Assembly: GCF_011174775.1 (NCBI RefSeq)
Contig: NZ_JAANHS010000004.1
Location: 124,001 to 188,000, forward strand
From: Rhodobacter calidifons
GTDB taxonomy: Bacteria > Pseudomonadota > Alphaproteobacteria > Rhodobacterales > Rhodobacteraceae
Direction: 5' to 3'
DNA: 64,000 bases
The position numbers and the translations under genes are program-made. Of the stretch, positions 1-14,233 are shown piece after piece. The first letter of the stretch is position 1. Each line of letters begins with the position of its first letter. Below the pieces are notes generated by a model. That model was not told where the DNA came from and ran no database searches. It saw only the letters and a program-made list of their open reading frames with translations.

Positions 1-559
1 CTTCGGCAAGGGCCGCTCGGGCACGGCCCATGACCTCCGCGCCCTGGGCGAACGCTTCGGCTTTGCCACCACCATCGCGCCGCTGGTGCAGATCGCCGGG
101 CGCGAGGTCTCCTCGACCGCCATCCGCCAGGCCCTGACCGAAGGCCGCCCACGCGACGCCGCCGCCATGCTGGGCCACCTGCACCGGATCGAAGGCGAGG
201 TGATCCATGGTGAAAAGCGGGGGCGGGAACTGGGCTATCCCACGGCAAACATGTCGCTTTCCGGCCTGCACCTGCCGCGTTTCGGTGTCTATGCCGTCAA
301 GGTCGATGTCCTGACCGGCCCGCACTCCGGCGCCTACATGGGCGCGGCGAGCCTTGGCGTCCGGCCCATGTTCAGCGGCGAGGTGCCGAACCTTGAAACC
401 TACCTCCTCGACTTCAAGGGCGATCTTTACGGCCACCACCTTTCGGTCGCGCTGGTCGAATTCCTGCGGCCCGAGATGAAATTCGACGGCCTTCCCGCCC
501 TCATCGCCCAGATGGAGGCCGACTGCGCCCAGGCCCGCGCCATCCTGGCGACCGCATGA
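1..559 (+). CDS. ribF: Bifunctional riboflavin kinase/FAD synthetase, 3' part
   Basis: Makes FMN from riboflavin and then FAD from FMN in the cytosol. The gene enters the window already open (frame starts at base 2), so the FAD synthetase N-terminal half is missing. What remains shows the end of the nucleotidyltransferase domain (FGKGRSGT, then VSSTAIRQAL) followed by the riboflavin kinase barrel with the typical GYPTAN motif. The stop overlaps the start of the next gene by four bases (ATGA), so the two are probably co-translated. Confidence 0.95.
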   Translation, partial: FGKGRSGTAHDLRALGERFGFATTIAPLVQIAGREVSSTAIRQALTEGRPRDAAAMLGHLHRIEGEVIHGEKRGRELGYPTANMSLSGLHLPRFGVYAVKVDVLTGPHSGAYMGAASLGVRPMFSGEVPNLETYLLDFKGDLYGHHLSVALVEFLRPEMKFDGLPALIAQMEADCAQARAILATA

Positions 560-1005
560 CGCTCCGCCCCCGGTTCTGGGAAACCGTCCCCCTGGCGAAG
601 ATGACGCAAGCCGAATGGGAGGCGCTGTGCGACGGCTGCGGCAAGTGCTGCGTGAACAAGCTGGAGTATGAGGATACCGGCGAGGTTGCCTACACCCGTA
701 TCAGTTGCCGCCTGTTCGACGGCGACACCTGCCGGTGCCGCGACTATCCCAACCGCAAGCTGCACGTCCCGGAATGTGTGGTCCTGACGCCGAAGACCCT
801 GCCGAAGATCGCCTACTGGATGCCCGCGACCTGCGCCTACAAGCTGCTGTTCCAGAAGAAGAAACTGCCCGACTGGCACCCGCTTGTGACCGGCGACCCG
901 GACAGCACGCACAAGGCGGGCGCGTCGATCAGGGGGTTGACGCTCTCGGAAGCCGACATCCCCGAGGACGACTGGGAAGACTACCTGATCGAGGAAACCC
1001 CCTGA
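556..1005 (+). CDS. YcgN/YkgJ-type cysteine cluster protein
   Basis: 149 residues, close to the usual length of the UPF0260 (YcgN) family. A CDGCGKCC cluster near residue 27, a second group of cysteines (SCRLFDGDTCRCRDYPNR) and a later CVVL and CAY give the cysteine pattern of this family, thought to bind a metal or Fe-S centre; the biochemical role is not established. It overlaps ribF by four bases upstream and shares one base with the start of ltaE downstream (TGATG), so the three genes form one unit. Confidence 0.88.
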   Translation: MTLRPRFWETVPLAKMTQAEWEALCDGCGKCCVNKLEYEDTGEVAYTRISCRLFDGDTCRCRDYPNRKLHVPECVVLTPKTLPKIAYWMPATCAYKLLFQKKKLPDWHPLVTGDPDSTHKAGASIRGLTLSEADIPEDDWEDYLIEETP

Positions 1006-2021
1006 TGCGCTTTGCCTCGGACAACACCTCGGGTGCGGCCCCCGAGATCATGGCCGCGATCCTGAAGGCCAATGAAGGCTATGAGCGCAGCTATGGCGCC
1101 GATGCGGCGATGGCGCGCGTGACCGATCTGGTGCGCGAGATCTTCGAGGCTCCGCAAGCCGAGGTTCGCCTCGTCGCCACAGGCACCGCCGCCAATGCGC
1201 TGGCCATCGCGACCCATGTCCACCCCTGGGACGGCGTGTTCTGCCATGCCCACGCCCATATCGCCGAAGACGAATGCAACGCGCCCGAGTTCTATGCCGG
1301 CGCCAAGCTGGTCCTGATCCCGGGCGAACACGGCAAGATCACGCCTGACGCCCTGGCCGAGGTCCTTGCCACCACCGGCGAAAGCGGCGTCCACGGCGTG
1401 CAGAGGGGCATGCTGTCGCTGACCAATGTGACCGAGGCCGGCACCGTCTACACCCCCGCCGAGATCGCGGCCCTGACCGCGCTGGCCAAAGCCAAGGCCA
1501 TCCCCTGCCACCTGGACGGCGCGCGGTTCGCCAATGCGCTGATCGCCACCGGCGCGACCCCGCCCGAGATGACCTGGAAGGCGGGGATCGACGTCCTGTC
1601 GCTGGGCGGGACGAAGAACGGCTGCCTGGGGGTCGAGGGCGTGGTGCTGTTCAACCCGGCAAAGGCCTGGGAGCTGGAGCTGCGGCGCAAGCGGGGCGGG
1701 CACCTGTTCTCCAAGCACCGGTTCCTCTCGGCGCAGATGGAGGCTTACCTCACCGACGGTCTCTGGCTGCGCCTCGCGGCGCAGGCCAATGCCATGGGCC
1801 AGCGGCTGGTGCAGGGTCTGCGCGACCGTCAGGCGCATGTTCCCCCTGCCGACGCCAACATGCTGTTCCCCGAATGGCCCGCCGGCCACCATGACCGGCT
1901 GGAGGCCGCGGGCGCGCAGTACTACCGCTTTCCCGCGCCCGAGGGCCGCGAGAGGGCGCGCCTTGTCGCGTCGTGGTCCACGACCGAGGCCGATGTCGAC
2001 GCCTTCCTGAACGCCTTCTGA
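1005..2021 (+). CDS. ltaE: Low-specificity L-threonine aldolase
   Basis: PLP enzyme that cleaves L-threonine or allo-threonine to glycine and acetaldehyde. 338 residues starting MRFASDNTSGAAPEIM, which is the normal N-terminus of the family; the open frame extends further upstream but only as a shadow of the preceding gene. Visible family features are GTAANALA (PLP phosphate region), HLDGARFANAL and the LGGTKNG stretch that holds the Schiff-base lysine. Translationally coupled to the cysteine cluster gene through TGATG. Confidence 0.92.
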   Translation: MRFASDNTSGAAPEIMAAILKANEGYERSYGADAAMARVTDLVREIFEAPQAEVRLVATGTAANALAIATHVHPWDGVFCHAHAHIAEDECNAPEFYAGAKLVLIPGEHGKITPDALAEVLATTGESGVHGVQRGMLSLTNVTEAGTVYTPAEIAALTALAKAKAIPCHLDGARFANALIATGATPPEMTWKAGIDVLSLGGTKNGCLGVEGVVLFNPAKAWELELRRKRGGHLFSKHRFLSAQMEAYLTDGLWLRLAAQANAMGQRLVQGLRDRQAHVPPADANMLFPEWPAGHHDRLEAAGAQYYRFPAPEGRERARLVASWSTTEADVDAFLNAF

Positions 2022-2117
2022 TCTGGCGATTTCACTACCTTCCGCCTCACGCCGGGTTGCATTCGCTTGGCCGGGTGATAAGCGGTGCCCATCTCGAATC
2101 CGCTGCCCGGAGCCGCC

Positions 2118-3137
2118 ATGCCCGCTGTCACCGAACCGAAGCTCATCGCCGGTAACGCCAATCTTCCCCTTGCCAAGGCCATCGCCCGGCGGATGTCGAT
2201 GCACCGGGGGATGAGCGTGAACCTGGTGGACGCGCGGGTCGAACGGTTCAACGATCAGGAAATCTTCGTCGAAGTGTTCGAAAACGTCCGGGGCGAGGAC
2301 ATGTATGTCATCCAGCCGACCTCGAACCCGGCGAACGACAACCTGATGGAGCTGCTCATCATGGTCGATGCGCTGCGCCGGTCCAGCGCCAGCCGCATCA
2401 CCGCCGTGATCCCCTATTTCGGCTATGCCCGCCAGGACCGCCGCGCCAAGGCCCGCACGCCGATCAGCGCCAAGCTGGTGGCGAACCTGATCGAGACCGC
2501 CGGGGTGGACCGCGTCCTGACGCTGGACCTGCACGCCGCGCAGATCCAGGGCTTCTTCGACATCCCGGTGGACAATCTTTACGCCGCACCGGTCTTTGCG
2601 CTGGACATCGAGCATCACTTCAAGGGCCAGATGGACGACATCATGATCGTCTCGCCCGACGTGGGCGGCGTGGCGCGCGCGCGCGAACTGGCCAAGCGGA
2701 TCAACGCGCCCCTCGCCATCGTGGACAAGCGGCGCGAGAAGGCGGGCGAGGTCGCGGGCATGACCGTGATCGGCGACGTGAGGGGCCAGAAATGCATCAT
2801 CGTCGATGACATCTGCGACACCGCCGGCACGCTGTGCAAGGCTGCCGAAACACTGATGGAGGCCGGCGCGACCGAGGTGCACAGCTACATCACCCATGGC
2901 GTCCTGTCCGGCCCGGCGGTGGAGCGGGTGGCGAATTCGGTGATGAAGTCGCTGGTCATCACCGATTCCATCGAACAGGGCGAAAAGGTGAAGGGGGCGA
3001 AGAACATCCGCATCGTCCCCACCGCGCCGATGTTCGCACAGGCCATCCTGAACATCTGGGGCGGCATGTCCGTCTCCAGCCTGTTCGAGACCGATACGCT
3101 GGTCCCGATCTACGAAGGGCTGTATCAGCGCCCGTGA
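2118..3137 (+). CDS. prs: Ribose-phosphate pyrophosphokinase (PRPP synthase)
   Basis: Forms PRPP from ribose 5-phosphate and ATP for purine, pyrimidine, histidine, tryptophan and NAD synthesis. The ATG at 2118 gives [19 protein letters not shown] and 339 residues; an in-frame ATG at 2085 would only add an unconserved tail. It carries the ATP-binding flexible loop ([18 protein letters not shown]), the conserved [12 protein letters not shown] segment and the PRPP-binding signature [12 protein letters not shown] perfect 16-bp palindrome lies just after the stop. Confidence 0.96.
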   Translation: MPAVTEPKLIAGNANLPLAKAIARRMSMHRGMSVNLVDARVERFNDQEIFVEVFENVRGEDMYVIQPTSNPANDNLMELLIMVDALRRSSASRITAVIPYFGYARQDRRAKARTPISAKLVANLIETAGVDRVLTLDLHAAQIQGFFDIPVDNLYAAPVFALDIEHHFKGQMDDIMIVSPDVGGVARARELAKRINAPLAIVDKRREKAGEVAGMTVIGDVRGQKCIIVDDICDTAGTLCKAAETLMEAGATEVHSYITHGVLSGPAVERVANSVMKSLVITDSIEQGEKVKGAKNIRIVPTAPMFAQAILNIWGGMSVSSLFETDTLVPIYEGLYQRP

Positions 3138-3149
3138 AGGAAGCGGCGC

Positions 3150-3165
3150 AGAGCCGCGCGGCTCT
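3150..3165. other. 16-bp perfect palindrome after prs
   Basis: agagccgcgcggctct reads the same on both strands. It can fold as a 6-bp GC stem with a gcgc loop 12 bases after the prs stop. No T-run follows on either strand, so it is at best a weak terminator or an mRNA 3'-end stabiliser between prs and the convergent lectin gene. Confidence 0.4.
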
Positions 3166-3233
3166 TGCCATGACCTCGGGCGGGCCCTGCCGAAGGCAGC
3201 GTGAACCCGCCACGGTGTCCCCCGACTGCACGG

Positions 3234-3587
3234 CTAGGGCACGTCCACGTCCCAGTCCTCTTCGTCGCGGATCGTGCCGATGGCCAGCCAGTCGGCCCGG
3301 ATGCGCGCGATGCGGGTGTCGGCCCAGGTGCGGAACACGATCTCGAAGCCGGTGGCCGTGGTATTTTCGGCGGTGATGTCAACGCGGCTGTTCGTCTGGT
3401 TGGCGATGTCCCACATCGAGATGCTGACCGTCACCACGGGCGGAGACAGGAAGGGCTCGCCGAATTTCTGTTCCTGGCGCACCTCGCGCGGTCCGGACCC
3501 GGTCCACATGGCGCCGTCATGGGCGAAATCGGAAAACAGTATCCTCGAACCCTGATCGATGCCGACTACCCCGGAAAACCAACGCAT
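3234..3587 (-). CDS. H-type lectin domain protein
   Basis: 117 residues without a signal peptide. The core (EQKFGEPFLSPPVVTVSISM, then NSRVDITAENTTATGFEIVF and WADTRIARIRADWLAIG) matches the H-type lectin fold first known from snail agglutinins, in which a six-stranded sandwich binds N-acetylgalactosamine; the phrases 'F..PP.V.vsi', 'v....ATGFEIVFRTWADTRI' and 'ADWLAIG' are the usual conserved strands. It stands alone, convergent with prs and upstream-facing to the atp terminator. The sugar target and localisation cannot be read from the sequence. Confidence 0.8.
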   Translation of the reverse strand: MRWFSGVVGIDQGSRILFSDFAHDGAMWTGSGPREVRQEQKFGEPFLSPPVVTVSISMWDIANQTNSRVDITAENTTATGFEIVFRTWADTRIARIRADWLAIGTIRDEEDWDVDVP

Positions 3588-3649
3588 CGTGACTATACCT
3601 GCAACTCAAGCTGGCCGGATCATGCCCAAGCATTGGGCAAAGGACCGGA

Positions 3650-3683
3650 CAAATGCAAGAGGCCCCGCCGTGGCGGGGCCTCT
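3650..3683 (-). terminator. Terminator of the ATP synthase operon
   Basis: On the minus strand agaggccccgcc/ggcggggcctct forms an almost uninterrupted stem with a short loop and is followed by TTGCATTTG. It lies 24 bases after the atpC stop and is the only strong hairpin there. Confidence 0.7.
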
Positions 3684-3706
3684 GTGAAGGGCTCGGGGCC
3701 AGGGCG

Positions 3707-4099
3707 CTAAAGTCCCGCTGCGGCACGCATGGCGTAAAGATCGGCGACCGCCTTGTCCGCGGAATCCTTGTCCGGATTGACCGCCGCCGCCTCGCAGGCG
3801 TCCGCCACCAGGGCGTCCAGCTGCGCGGGCGTCAGTTCGGTCAAGGGCACGGCCTGCTCGGCCAGGACCGAAACGCCACGGGCGCTGATCTCGGCAAAGC
3901 CGCCGGTGACGACATAGGCTTTCATCCCGTCCGCCGCCGCCACACGCAGGACGCCCGGCCGCAACGAGGTGATGGTGGGGGCATGCCCCTCCATCGCCGT
4001 CAGATCGCCGTCCGCGCCGGGGATCTGGACCTCGGTTGCAGGAAACGACGCAAGGCGCCGCTCGGGGCTGACGAGGTCGAATTGAACCGTGCTGGCCAT
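3707..4099 (-). CDS. atpC: ATP synthase F1 subunit epsilon
   Basis: 130-residue epsilon subunit of the central rotor stalk, which couples rotation to catalysis and inhibits ATP hydrolysis. N-terminal barrel typical of the family: [12 protein letters not shown], then [21 protein letters not shown] and [10 protein letters not shown]; the C-terminal helical part is shortened compared with E. coli, as usual in alphaproteobacteria. Last gene of the operon, 9 bases after atpD. Confidence 0.95.
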   Translation of the reverse strand: MASTVQFDLVSPERRLASFPATEVQIPGADGDLTAMEGHAPTITSLRPGVLRVAAADGMKAYVVTGGFAEISARGVSVLAEQAVPLTELTPAQLDALVADACEAAAVNPDKDSADKAVADLYAMRAAAGL

Positions 4100-4108
4100 G
4101 TCGCCCCC

Positions 4109-5557
<1,449 letters not shown>

Positions 5558-5571
5558 CTACTCCGGGTTCG

Positions 5572-6438
5572 TCAGAGCGCCTCGGCGCCCGAAATGATTT
5601 CGATAAGCTCTTTGGTGATCGCGGCCTGACGGCTCCGGTTGTACTGGATCGTCAGCTTGTTGATCATCTCGCCTGCGTTGCGGGTGGCGTTGTCCATCGC
5701 GGACATCCGCGCGCCCTGTTCGCTGGCGCCGTTTTCCAGAAGGGCGGTGAAGATCTGCGTGGCAACCCCGCGCGGCAGAAGGTCGGCAAGGATCGCCTCC
5801 TCGCTGGGTTCGTAATCATACAGCGCAGTCGCGCCGGTGGCTTCGAACCTGGCCGGGATCACCTGCTGTTCGGTCGGGATCTGGCTGATGACCGACTGGA
5901 AGCGGTTGTAGAAGATCGTGACCACATCCGCCTCGCCCGCCTCGAAGGCCGCCATGACTTCGCGCGCGATGTTCTGCGCATTGGCATAGCCGATGCGCTT
6001 CACCTCGCTGAGATCCACATGGCCGACGAAGGCATGGCCCCAGTCGCGGCGCAGCTGCTCTCGGCCCTTCTTGCCGACGGTGAGGATCTTCACAGTCTTG
6101 CCCGCCGCAACCAGTTCGTTGGCGCGCGTGCGCGCCAGCTTGACGATCGACGAGTTGAAGCCGCCGCAAAGGCCGCGCTCGCTGGTCATGACCACCAGAA
6201 GATGCACCTGATCCCGGCCGTTCCCGGCCAGAAGCTTCGGCGCACCTTCCCCGGTGCCCACGCCCGCCGCCAGCGCAGTCATCACCGCCGTCATCCGCTC
6301 GGCAAAGGGCCGGGCAGCCTCGGCGGCCTCTTGCGCGCGGCGCAGTTTCGCCGCCGCGACCATCTGCATGGCCTTGGTGATCTTCCGCGTGCTCTTTACG
6401 CTTCCGATCCGGTTCTTGAGGTCCTTCAGGCTGGGCAT
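5572..6438 (-). CDS. atpG: ATP synthase F1 subunit gamma
   Basis: 288-residue rotor shaft subunit. Begins [24 protein letters not shown] and ends with the conserved coiled helix ([37 protein letters not shown]); [11 protein letters not shown] in the middle is typical. Only one base separates its start from the stop of the inserted PH-domain gene, so its translation may depend on that of the newcomer. Confidence 0.96.
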   Translation of the reverse strand: MPSLKDLKNRIGSVKSTRKITKAMQMVAAAKLRRAQEAAEAARPFAERMTAVMTALAAGVGTGEGAPKLLAGNGRDQVHLLVVMTSERGLCGGFNSSIVKLARTRANELVAAGKTVKILTVGKKGREQLRRDWGHAFVGHVDLSEVKRIGYANAQNIAREVMAAFEAGEADVVTIFYNRFQSVISQIPTEQQVIPARFEATGATALYDYEPSEEAILADLLPRGVATQIFTALLENGASEQGARMSAMDNATRNAGEMINKLTIQYNRSRQAAITKELIEIISGAEAL

Positions 6439-6439
6439 T

Positions 6440-6892
6440 TTAGTCCTTCCCCACGGCTTCTACAGCTTCTTGCACTGCTCGGCGGTAGGCCAACGGTGAC
6501 GAAATAAACCGCGCAGGTGAAGCTGAAAGTCCTGAACCGTTCACAGTCACCGTGCCGTAACCGAACAGGCGACCCAGAATGCTTTGTTGGACCGAGATCG
6601 AGTCGACCTTATCCAGTCGCTGCTCAATCGTTGTTCTGCTCACAAGTCCCCACTTTCCCACTACTTTCTTGTTCGTAACCGCCAGTTCTGTTGTCAGATA
6701 AGCGATCAAACCGCTCAAAGCAAAGAGCAGTAGCAAAACAAAAAAGAGGCCGTAAACCACAGGGGTGTCTCCAGGTCCAGCATATACAAGGATGGCTAGG
6801 GCCGCTGATGGCCAAACGAATGTCATCCAGTGCGCTTTGGCGTGGTGCCTTACCTTCTCACCTTGGGTTAGAGTTTTCTCGACGTAACTCAT
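6440..6892 (-). CDS. PH-domain (bPH2-type) membrane protein inside the atp operon
   Basis: 150 residues from [14 protein letters not shown]; an upstream in-frame start would overlap atpA. Two hydrophobic segments (about residues 24-36 and 44-66, the latter [20 protein letters not shown]) are followed by a bacterial PH-like domain with the usual [30 protein letters not shown] and a TVTVNGSG strand near the end. No catalytic residues expected. It sits 10 bases after the atpA stop and 1 base before atpG, in the same direction. By hand count 6481-6840 is about 52% G+C, whereas a sample of atpA is about 70%, so the gene looks acquired. Its role is unknown; a link to the ATP synthase is not implied by the fold. 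Confidence 0.85.
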   Translation of the reverse strand: MSYVEKTLTQGEKVRHHAKAHWMTFVWPSAALAILVYAGPGDTPVVYGLFFVLLLLFALSGLIAYLTTELAVTNKKVVGKWGLVSRTTIEQRLDKVDSISVQQSILGRLFGYGTVTVNGSGLSASPARFISSPLAYRRAVQEAVEAVGKD

Positions 6893-6902
6893 TGTGAGAA
6901 GC

Positions 6903-8440
<1,538 letters not shown>

Positions 8441-8441
<1 letters not shown>

Positions 8442-9001
8442 CACCCAACCTCTTTCATTGCATTTTGCAGGGCCGCGAGCTTTGCCTTGACCGAAGTGTC
8501 GATCATGGTCGAGCCCAGCTTGACGACAAGACCGCCGATGAGGCTTTCATCGACAGTCGTTTTCAGCTTCACGGTCTTGCCGACGCGGGCCTTCAGCGTC
8601 TCGGCAAGTTTCTTGGTCTGGGCGGCCGTCAGCGCGCGGGCGGCGGTCACCTCGGCGGTCACTTCGCCCTTCTCCTTGGCGATCATGTCGGCAAGCTGGG
8701 TGACCAGCTGCGGCAGCACGAACAGGCGGCGCTTCTCGGCCATCAGGGCCAGGGTGTTCGACATCAGCGTGCTGAGACCCAGCCGGGCGGCAATCGCGGC
8801 GATCACCTTGCCCTGGTCCTCGCGGCTGACCACCGGAGAGGCGATCACGCCGCGCAGGTCGTCGCTTGCGGCCAGGGTCTCGGCCAGGGCGGTTGCGTCC
8901 GATTCCAGTTCCTTCAGCGCGCCGCCTTCCTTGGCCAGATCGAACAAGGCCGACGCATAGCGTGCGGCAATACCCAGAGAGATCGAAGCTGGTTCTGACA
9001 C
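8441..9001 (-). CDS. atpH: ATP synthase F1 subunit delta
   Basis: 186-residue stator subunit that joins F1 to the b subunits. I place the start at the GTG (9001) giving [20 protein letters not shown], the family N-terminus, with ggaaggg a few bases upstream; the frame stays open for 48 more codons but that part has no family resemblance. The C-terminal region [26 protein letters not shown] is strongly conserved. First gene of the operon. Confidence 0.93.
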
Positions 9002-9418
9002 GTCAACCCTTCCGCTGTCTCGTGCCCTGGGCTCTTGCGAACCGGGCGGTCCATCGGCACACACCTCGACCCTGCGGCCGTGGCGAAAGCCATCCGTCGC
9101 GGGCGTCCTTAGCAGAGCCTCATCCACCCCGCAACCGAGTTGCACACGCTTTCTTGACCGCGCCGGGACGCAGATCGTCGCTGTTTGCGCAAACGCAGCA
9201 AAAGCCGGGAACCCCGATCCCGCTCTGCCCGTCCGGGGCCGCCAACGCGCGCCCCGATGCGGCTGTCAAAGCCGCCCGCCACAGCCCCGGATTCGCCCTC
9301 TCGACCGGCCTCACGCCGGCTCGCATGCGTGTCAGCCGGCCGCTTTCGCGCTTGCCGCCGCGCGCGCGGTCGCCGATCACCGTGCCGGACGGGCCGCAGA
9401 CTGGAAGGAAGAAAGCCG
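9002..9418. other. Divergent spacer: atp operon upstream region and start of the L,D-transpeptidase gene
   Basis: 417 bases with no gene that I can support. It must contain the atp promoter on the minus strand. The one clear structure is the 12-bp perfect palindrome at 9183-9194. No textbook -35/-10 pair was obvious. Confidence 0.5.
9183..9194. promoter_or_regulatory. 12-bp palindrome upstream of the atp operon
   Basis: gtttgcgcaaac is a perfect palindrome, about 180 bases upstream of the atpH start, flanked by gct and cgcagc that extend the symmetry imperfectly. It could be an operator, but no regulator is known from the sequence and chance occurrence is possible. Confidence 0.35.
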
Positions 9419-9995
9419 ATGACGATGTCGCGACGCAGCATGATCGGGGCCGCCGCCGGGTTCCTCGCCCTGTCCACCCGCACGCGGGCAGAAACCGCTG
9501 CGCCCGAAACCGCCGCACCCGTGCGCAGCAACACCTCGGCCTTCGTGATGCACCTTCGTGATGCAGGACTGGCGCGACCACTTCGACGGCCTCGGTGTCG
9601 CGACCATCGTCGCCGACACCGGCTCGCGCGCGTTGCATTTCTGGAGCGCGGACGGCACCGACCACCGGGTGTTTCCCACCTCGGTCCCCCTGACGGACGA
9701 ACTGACCAAGCGCGGCTATACCCGGATCGTGCGCAAGAAGGTCGGCCCCAGCTGGACGCCCACGCCGTCGCAGATGCAGCGCTATCCCGACTGGAAGCCG
9801 ATCGGTCCCGGCCCGGACAACCCGCTGGGCACCCATGCGATGTATCTCGGCTGGCCCGCCTGCATCATCCATGGCACCCAGGACACGCGAAAGATCGGGC
9901 GGCGTTCGTCGGACGGCTGCATCGGGCTGTTCAACGAGAACATCGCCGAGCTTTTCGCGCTCTGCCCGATCGGCACCCGGGTCCGGGTGATCTGA
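9419..9995 (+). pseudogene. L,D-transpeptidase (YkuD/ErfK type), frame broken by a 13-bp tandem duplication
   Basis: The first part (ATG 9419, RBS ggaagga) encodes MTMSRRSMIGAAAGFLALST, a Tat/Sec-like signal peptide, then runs into the wrong frame at a duplicated ccttcgtgatgca (9540-9565). The second part in the +1 frame encodes the YkuD domain with HGTQDTRKIGRRSSDGCIGL, where H and C are the catalytic residues of peptidoglycan L,D-transpeptidases. Removing one 13-bp copy gives one 187-residue protein reading through AFVMQDWRDHFDGLG to the stop at 9995. As written, only a signal-less product from GTG 9558 or ATG 9561 could be made. Either a recent mutation, a slippage switch or an assembly error. 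Confidence 0.85.
9540..9565 (+). repeat. 13-bp perfect tandem duplication
   Basis: ccttcgtgatgca occupies 9540-9552 and again 9553-9565 with no mismatch. Thirteen bases shift the frame by one and disconnect the signal peptide from the L,D-transpeptidase domain. Confidence 0.97.
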
Positions 9996-10030
9996 CGGCG
10001 CATCGGCCCGGGGCTTGCCGCCCGCCGTGC

Positions 10031-10786
10031 CTATTCCCGGTTCATCGCCGGTTCGGGCGACCCCTTGCCCACCCCTTCCAGCACGCGCAGCGGCTTCTTC
10101 ACCGCGGCCCGCAGCCCGCCCTGCGTCGGCGCATAGACCTGCTTCGAAGCCTCGACCATCAGCACGCCCCCGGCCAGCCAGGGCATCCGCCGCCCGAAGC
10201 CTTCCCAGAAATCCGCCGACCGCAGCCAGAACCGGGTGGCCGACGGCGGTGCGAACAGGACCGAGCAGCTGCGTTCCGGCGTGAACCCGTGCCGCTTCAG
10301 CTGCGCCTCGAGCTGCGCCACCGAATAGGGGCGGCCGAAGCCGAACGGCGTCACGTCACGGCGCGCCCAGAGGCCCGACCGGTTCGGCACGATGAACAGG
10401 GCCCGCCCCCCCGGCCCCAGGACGCGGCTGGATTCGTCAAGCACCGCCGAGGGGTTTTCCGAGGTCTCCAGCCCGTGCATCAGCACCAGCCGGTCGACCA
10501 GCCCCGTCGGCAAGGGCCAGGCCGTGTCCTCGCAAAGAACGCTCACGTTCTCCATGCCCGCAGGCCAGGGCATCACCCCCTGCGGCCCCGGCATCAGCCC
10601 GATGACCCGCCGCGCCTCGGACAGATAGGGCCGCAGAAGCGGCACCGCGAAGCCGAAGCCCACCACCGTCTCGCCCGACTGCGGCGGCCAGAGCCGCACG
10701 ACCTGATCTCGGATCGCCCGCTGCGCCACGCGGCCCAGTTGCGTCCGGTAGTAGAAATTCCTCAGGTCCAGCACATCAAGATGCAT
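10031..10786 (-). CDS. Class I SAM-dependent methyltransferase
   Basis: 251 residues beginning [19 protein letters not shown]. The Rossmann-type features are [15 protein letters not shown] (a loose motif I), [16 protein letters not shown] and the [13 protein letters not shown] strand of Methyltransf_11 proteins. It resembles the methyltransferases found head-to-head with gloB in many Rhodobacterales. Sixty bases separate the divergent starts of this gene and gloB, so they share a promoter region. The substrate is not known. Confidence 0.8.
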   Translation of the reverse strand: MHLDVLDLRNFYYRTQLGRVAQRAIRDQVVRLWPPQSGETVVGFGFAVPLLRPYLSEARRVIGLMPGPQGVMPWPAGMENVSVLCEDTAWPLPTGLVDRLVLMHGLETSENPSAVLDESSRVLGPGGRALFIVPNRSGLWARRDVTPFGFGRPYSVAQLEAQLKRHGFTPERSCSVLFAPPSATRFWLRSADFWEGFGRRMPWLAGGVLMVEASKQVYAPTQGGLRAAVKKPLRVLEGVGKGSPEPAMNRE

Positions 10787-10846
10787 TGCGGCGGTCGCCC
10801 GTTGCGGTCAATCCTGTGCATCATACGCACGGGGGGACCAAAAACC

Positions 10847-11614
10847 ATGCCGCTTCAGCTTGTCACCGTCCCCTGCCTGGCCGACAACTACGCCTACCTG
10901 ATCCACGACACTGACACCGGCCACACCGCCGTCATCGACGTGCCCGAACCCGGCCCCGTCCTCGCCGCGCTGGAAGCGCACCAATGGCGGCTGACCGACA
11001 TCCTGATCACCCACCACCACGACGACCACATCCAGGGTGTCGATTCCCTGCGCGCCCGGACCGGAGCCAGGGTGACGGGCGCCGCCGCCGATGCCCACCG
11101 CCTTCCCCGCCTCGATCTTGCGCTGGCCGATGGCGACAGCCTCTCTGTTGGTTCCGAACAGGGCAAGGTGCTCGACGTCCCCGGCCACACGCTCGGCCAC
11201 ATCGCCTTCCATTTCCCGCAAAGCCGCCTCTGCTTCACCGCCGACAGCCTGATGGCCGCAGGCTGCGGCCGCCTGTTCGAGGGCAGTGCCCGCCAGATGC
11301 ACGCCTCGCTGCAAAAGCTGGCCGCGCTGCCCCCCGACACGCTGATCTGCCCTGGCCACGAATACACCGCGGCGAACCTGCGCTTCGCCGCGACCCTTGA
11401 ACCCGGCAATCCCCGCCTTATCTCACGTAGCGCCGAGGTCGCCGAACGGCGCGCCAAGGGCATCCCGACCGTCCCCGTTCCGCTTGCAGAGGAACTGGCG
11501 ACGAACCCTTTCCTGCGGGCGCATCTGCCCGCGCTCAAGACAGCGGTCGGCCTGCCAGATGCCGACGATGTCACGGTTTTCGCCGAAATCCGGGCCAGAA
11601 AAGACAGGTTCTAG
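10847..11614 (+). CDS. gloB: Hydroxyacylglutathione hydrolase (glyoxalase II)
   Basis: Hydrolyses S-lactoylglutathione to lactate and glutathione, second step of methylglyoxal detoxification. 255 residues from ATG 10847. The metallo-beta-lactamase motif THHHDDHIQG, later GHTLGHIAFH, FTADSLMAAGCGRLFEG and CPGHEYTAANLRFA supply the two-metal site and the glutathione-binding C-terminal part (ATNPFLR). The frame is open upstream but only as a shadow. Confidence 0.95.
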   Translation: MPLQLVTVPCLADNYAYLIHDTDTGHTAVIDVPEPGPVLAALEAHQWRLTDILITHHHDDHIQGVDSLRARTGARVTGAAADAHRLPRLDLALADGDSLSVGSEQGKVLDVPGHTLGHIAFHFPQSRLCFTADSLMAAGCGRLFEGSARQMHASLQKLAALPPDTLICPGHEYTAANLRFAATLEPGNPRLISRSAEVAERRAKGIPTVPVPLAEELATNPFLRAHLPALKTAVGLPDADDVTVFAEIRARKDRF

Positions 11615-11774
11615 GCGTCCCGTATCACAAATGGCGTGATGATCCGGGGGAAACCCCGAAATCTGGAAGATTGCGCTTGAAGTGCGGTGAAGAAAACCGA
11701 ACTTTAAGCATATGAGGCCACGGTTGGTGACGGGCGCTCGTGCCCGGCCGACCCGCAGGACAGGAGCACTGAAC

Positions 11775-14093
<2,319 letters not shown>

Positions 14094-14115
14094 GGCGCGT
14101 TGCAGAACCGAACCC

Positions 14116-14147
14116 CCCCCCCCGCCAGCTCCTGGCGGGGGTTTTTC
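14116..14147 (+). terminator. Rho-independent terminator of clpA
   Basis: cccccgccag / ctggcggggg form a perfect 10-bp stem with a ctc loop followed directly by tttttc. Twenty-odd bases after the clpA stop. Confidence 0.9.
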
Positions 14148-14193
14148 ATTGGACGCGTCCGCCTGCCACCGCGTCACGCCCCGCCGGATCCCG

Positions 14194-14224
14194 GCGACGA
14201 GAAGACGAAGTCGCACGAGGAGCC
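14194..14224 (+). repeat. Dispersed 31-bp repeat, copy 1
   Basis: Begins gcgacgagaa, contains gacgaagtcgcacgag and ends gagcc. It matches 40305-40335 at 28 of 31 positions. It lies between the clpA terminator and the end of the DUF2189 gene. Function unknown. Confidence 0.7.
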
Positions 14225-14233
14225 TGCGCGGCG

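Noticed and set aside
9002-9145. 48-codon N-terminal extension of atpH
   Set aside because: No resemblance to the delta subunit; the GTG at 9001 gives the family N-terminus and has a ribosome site.
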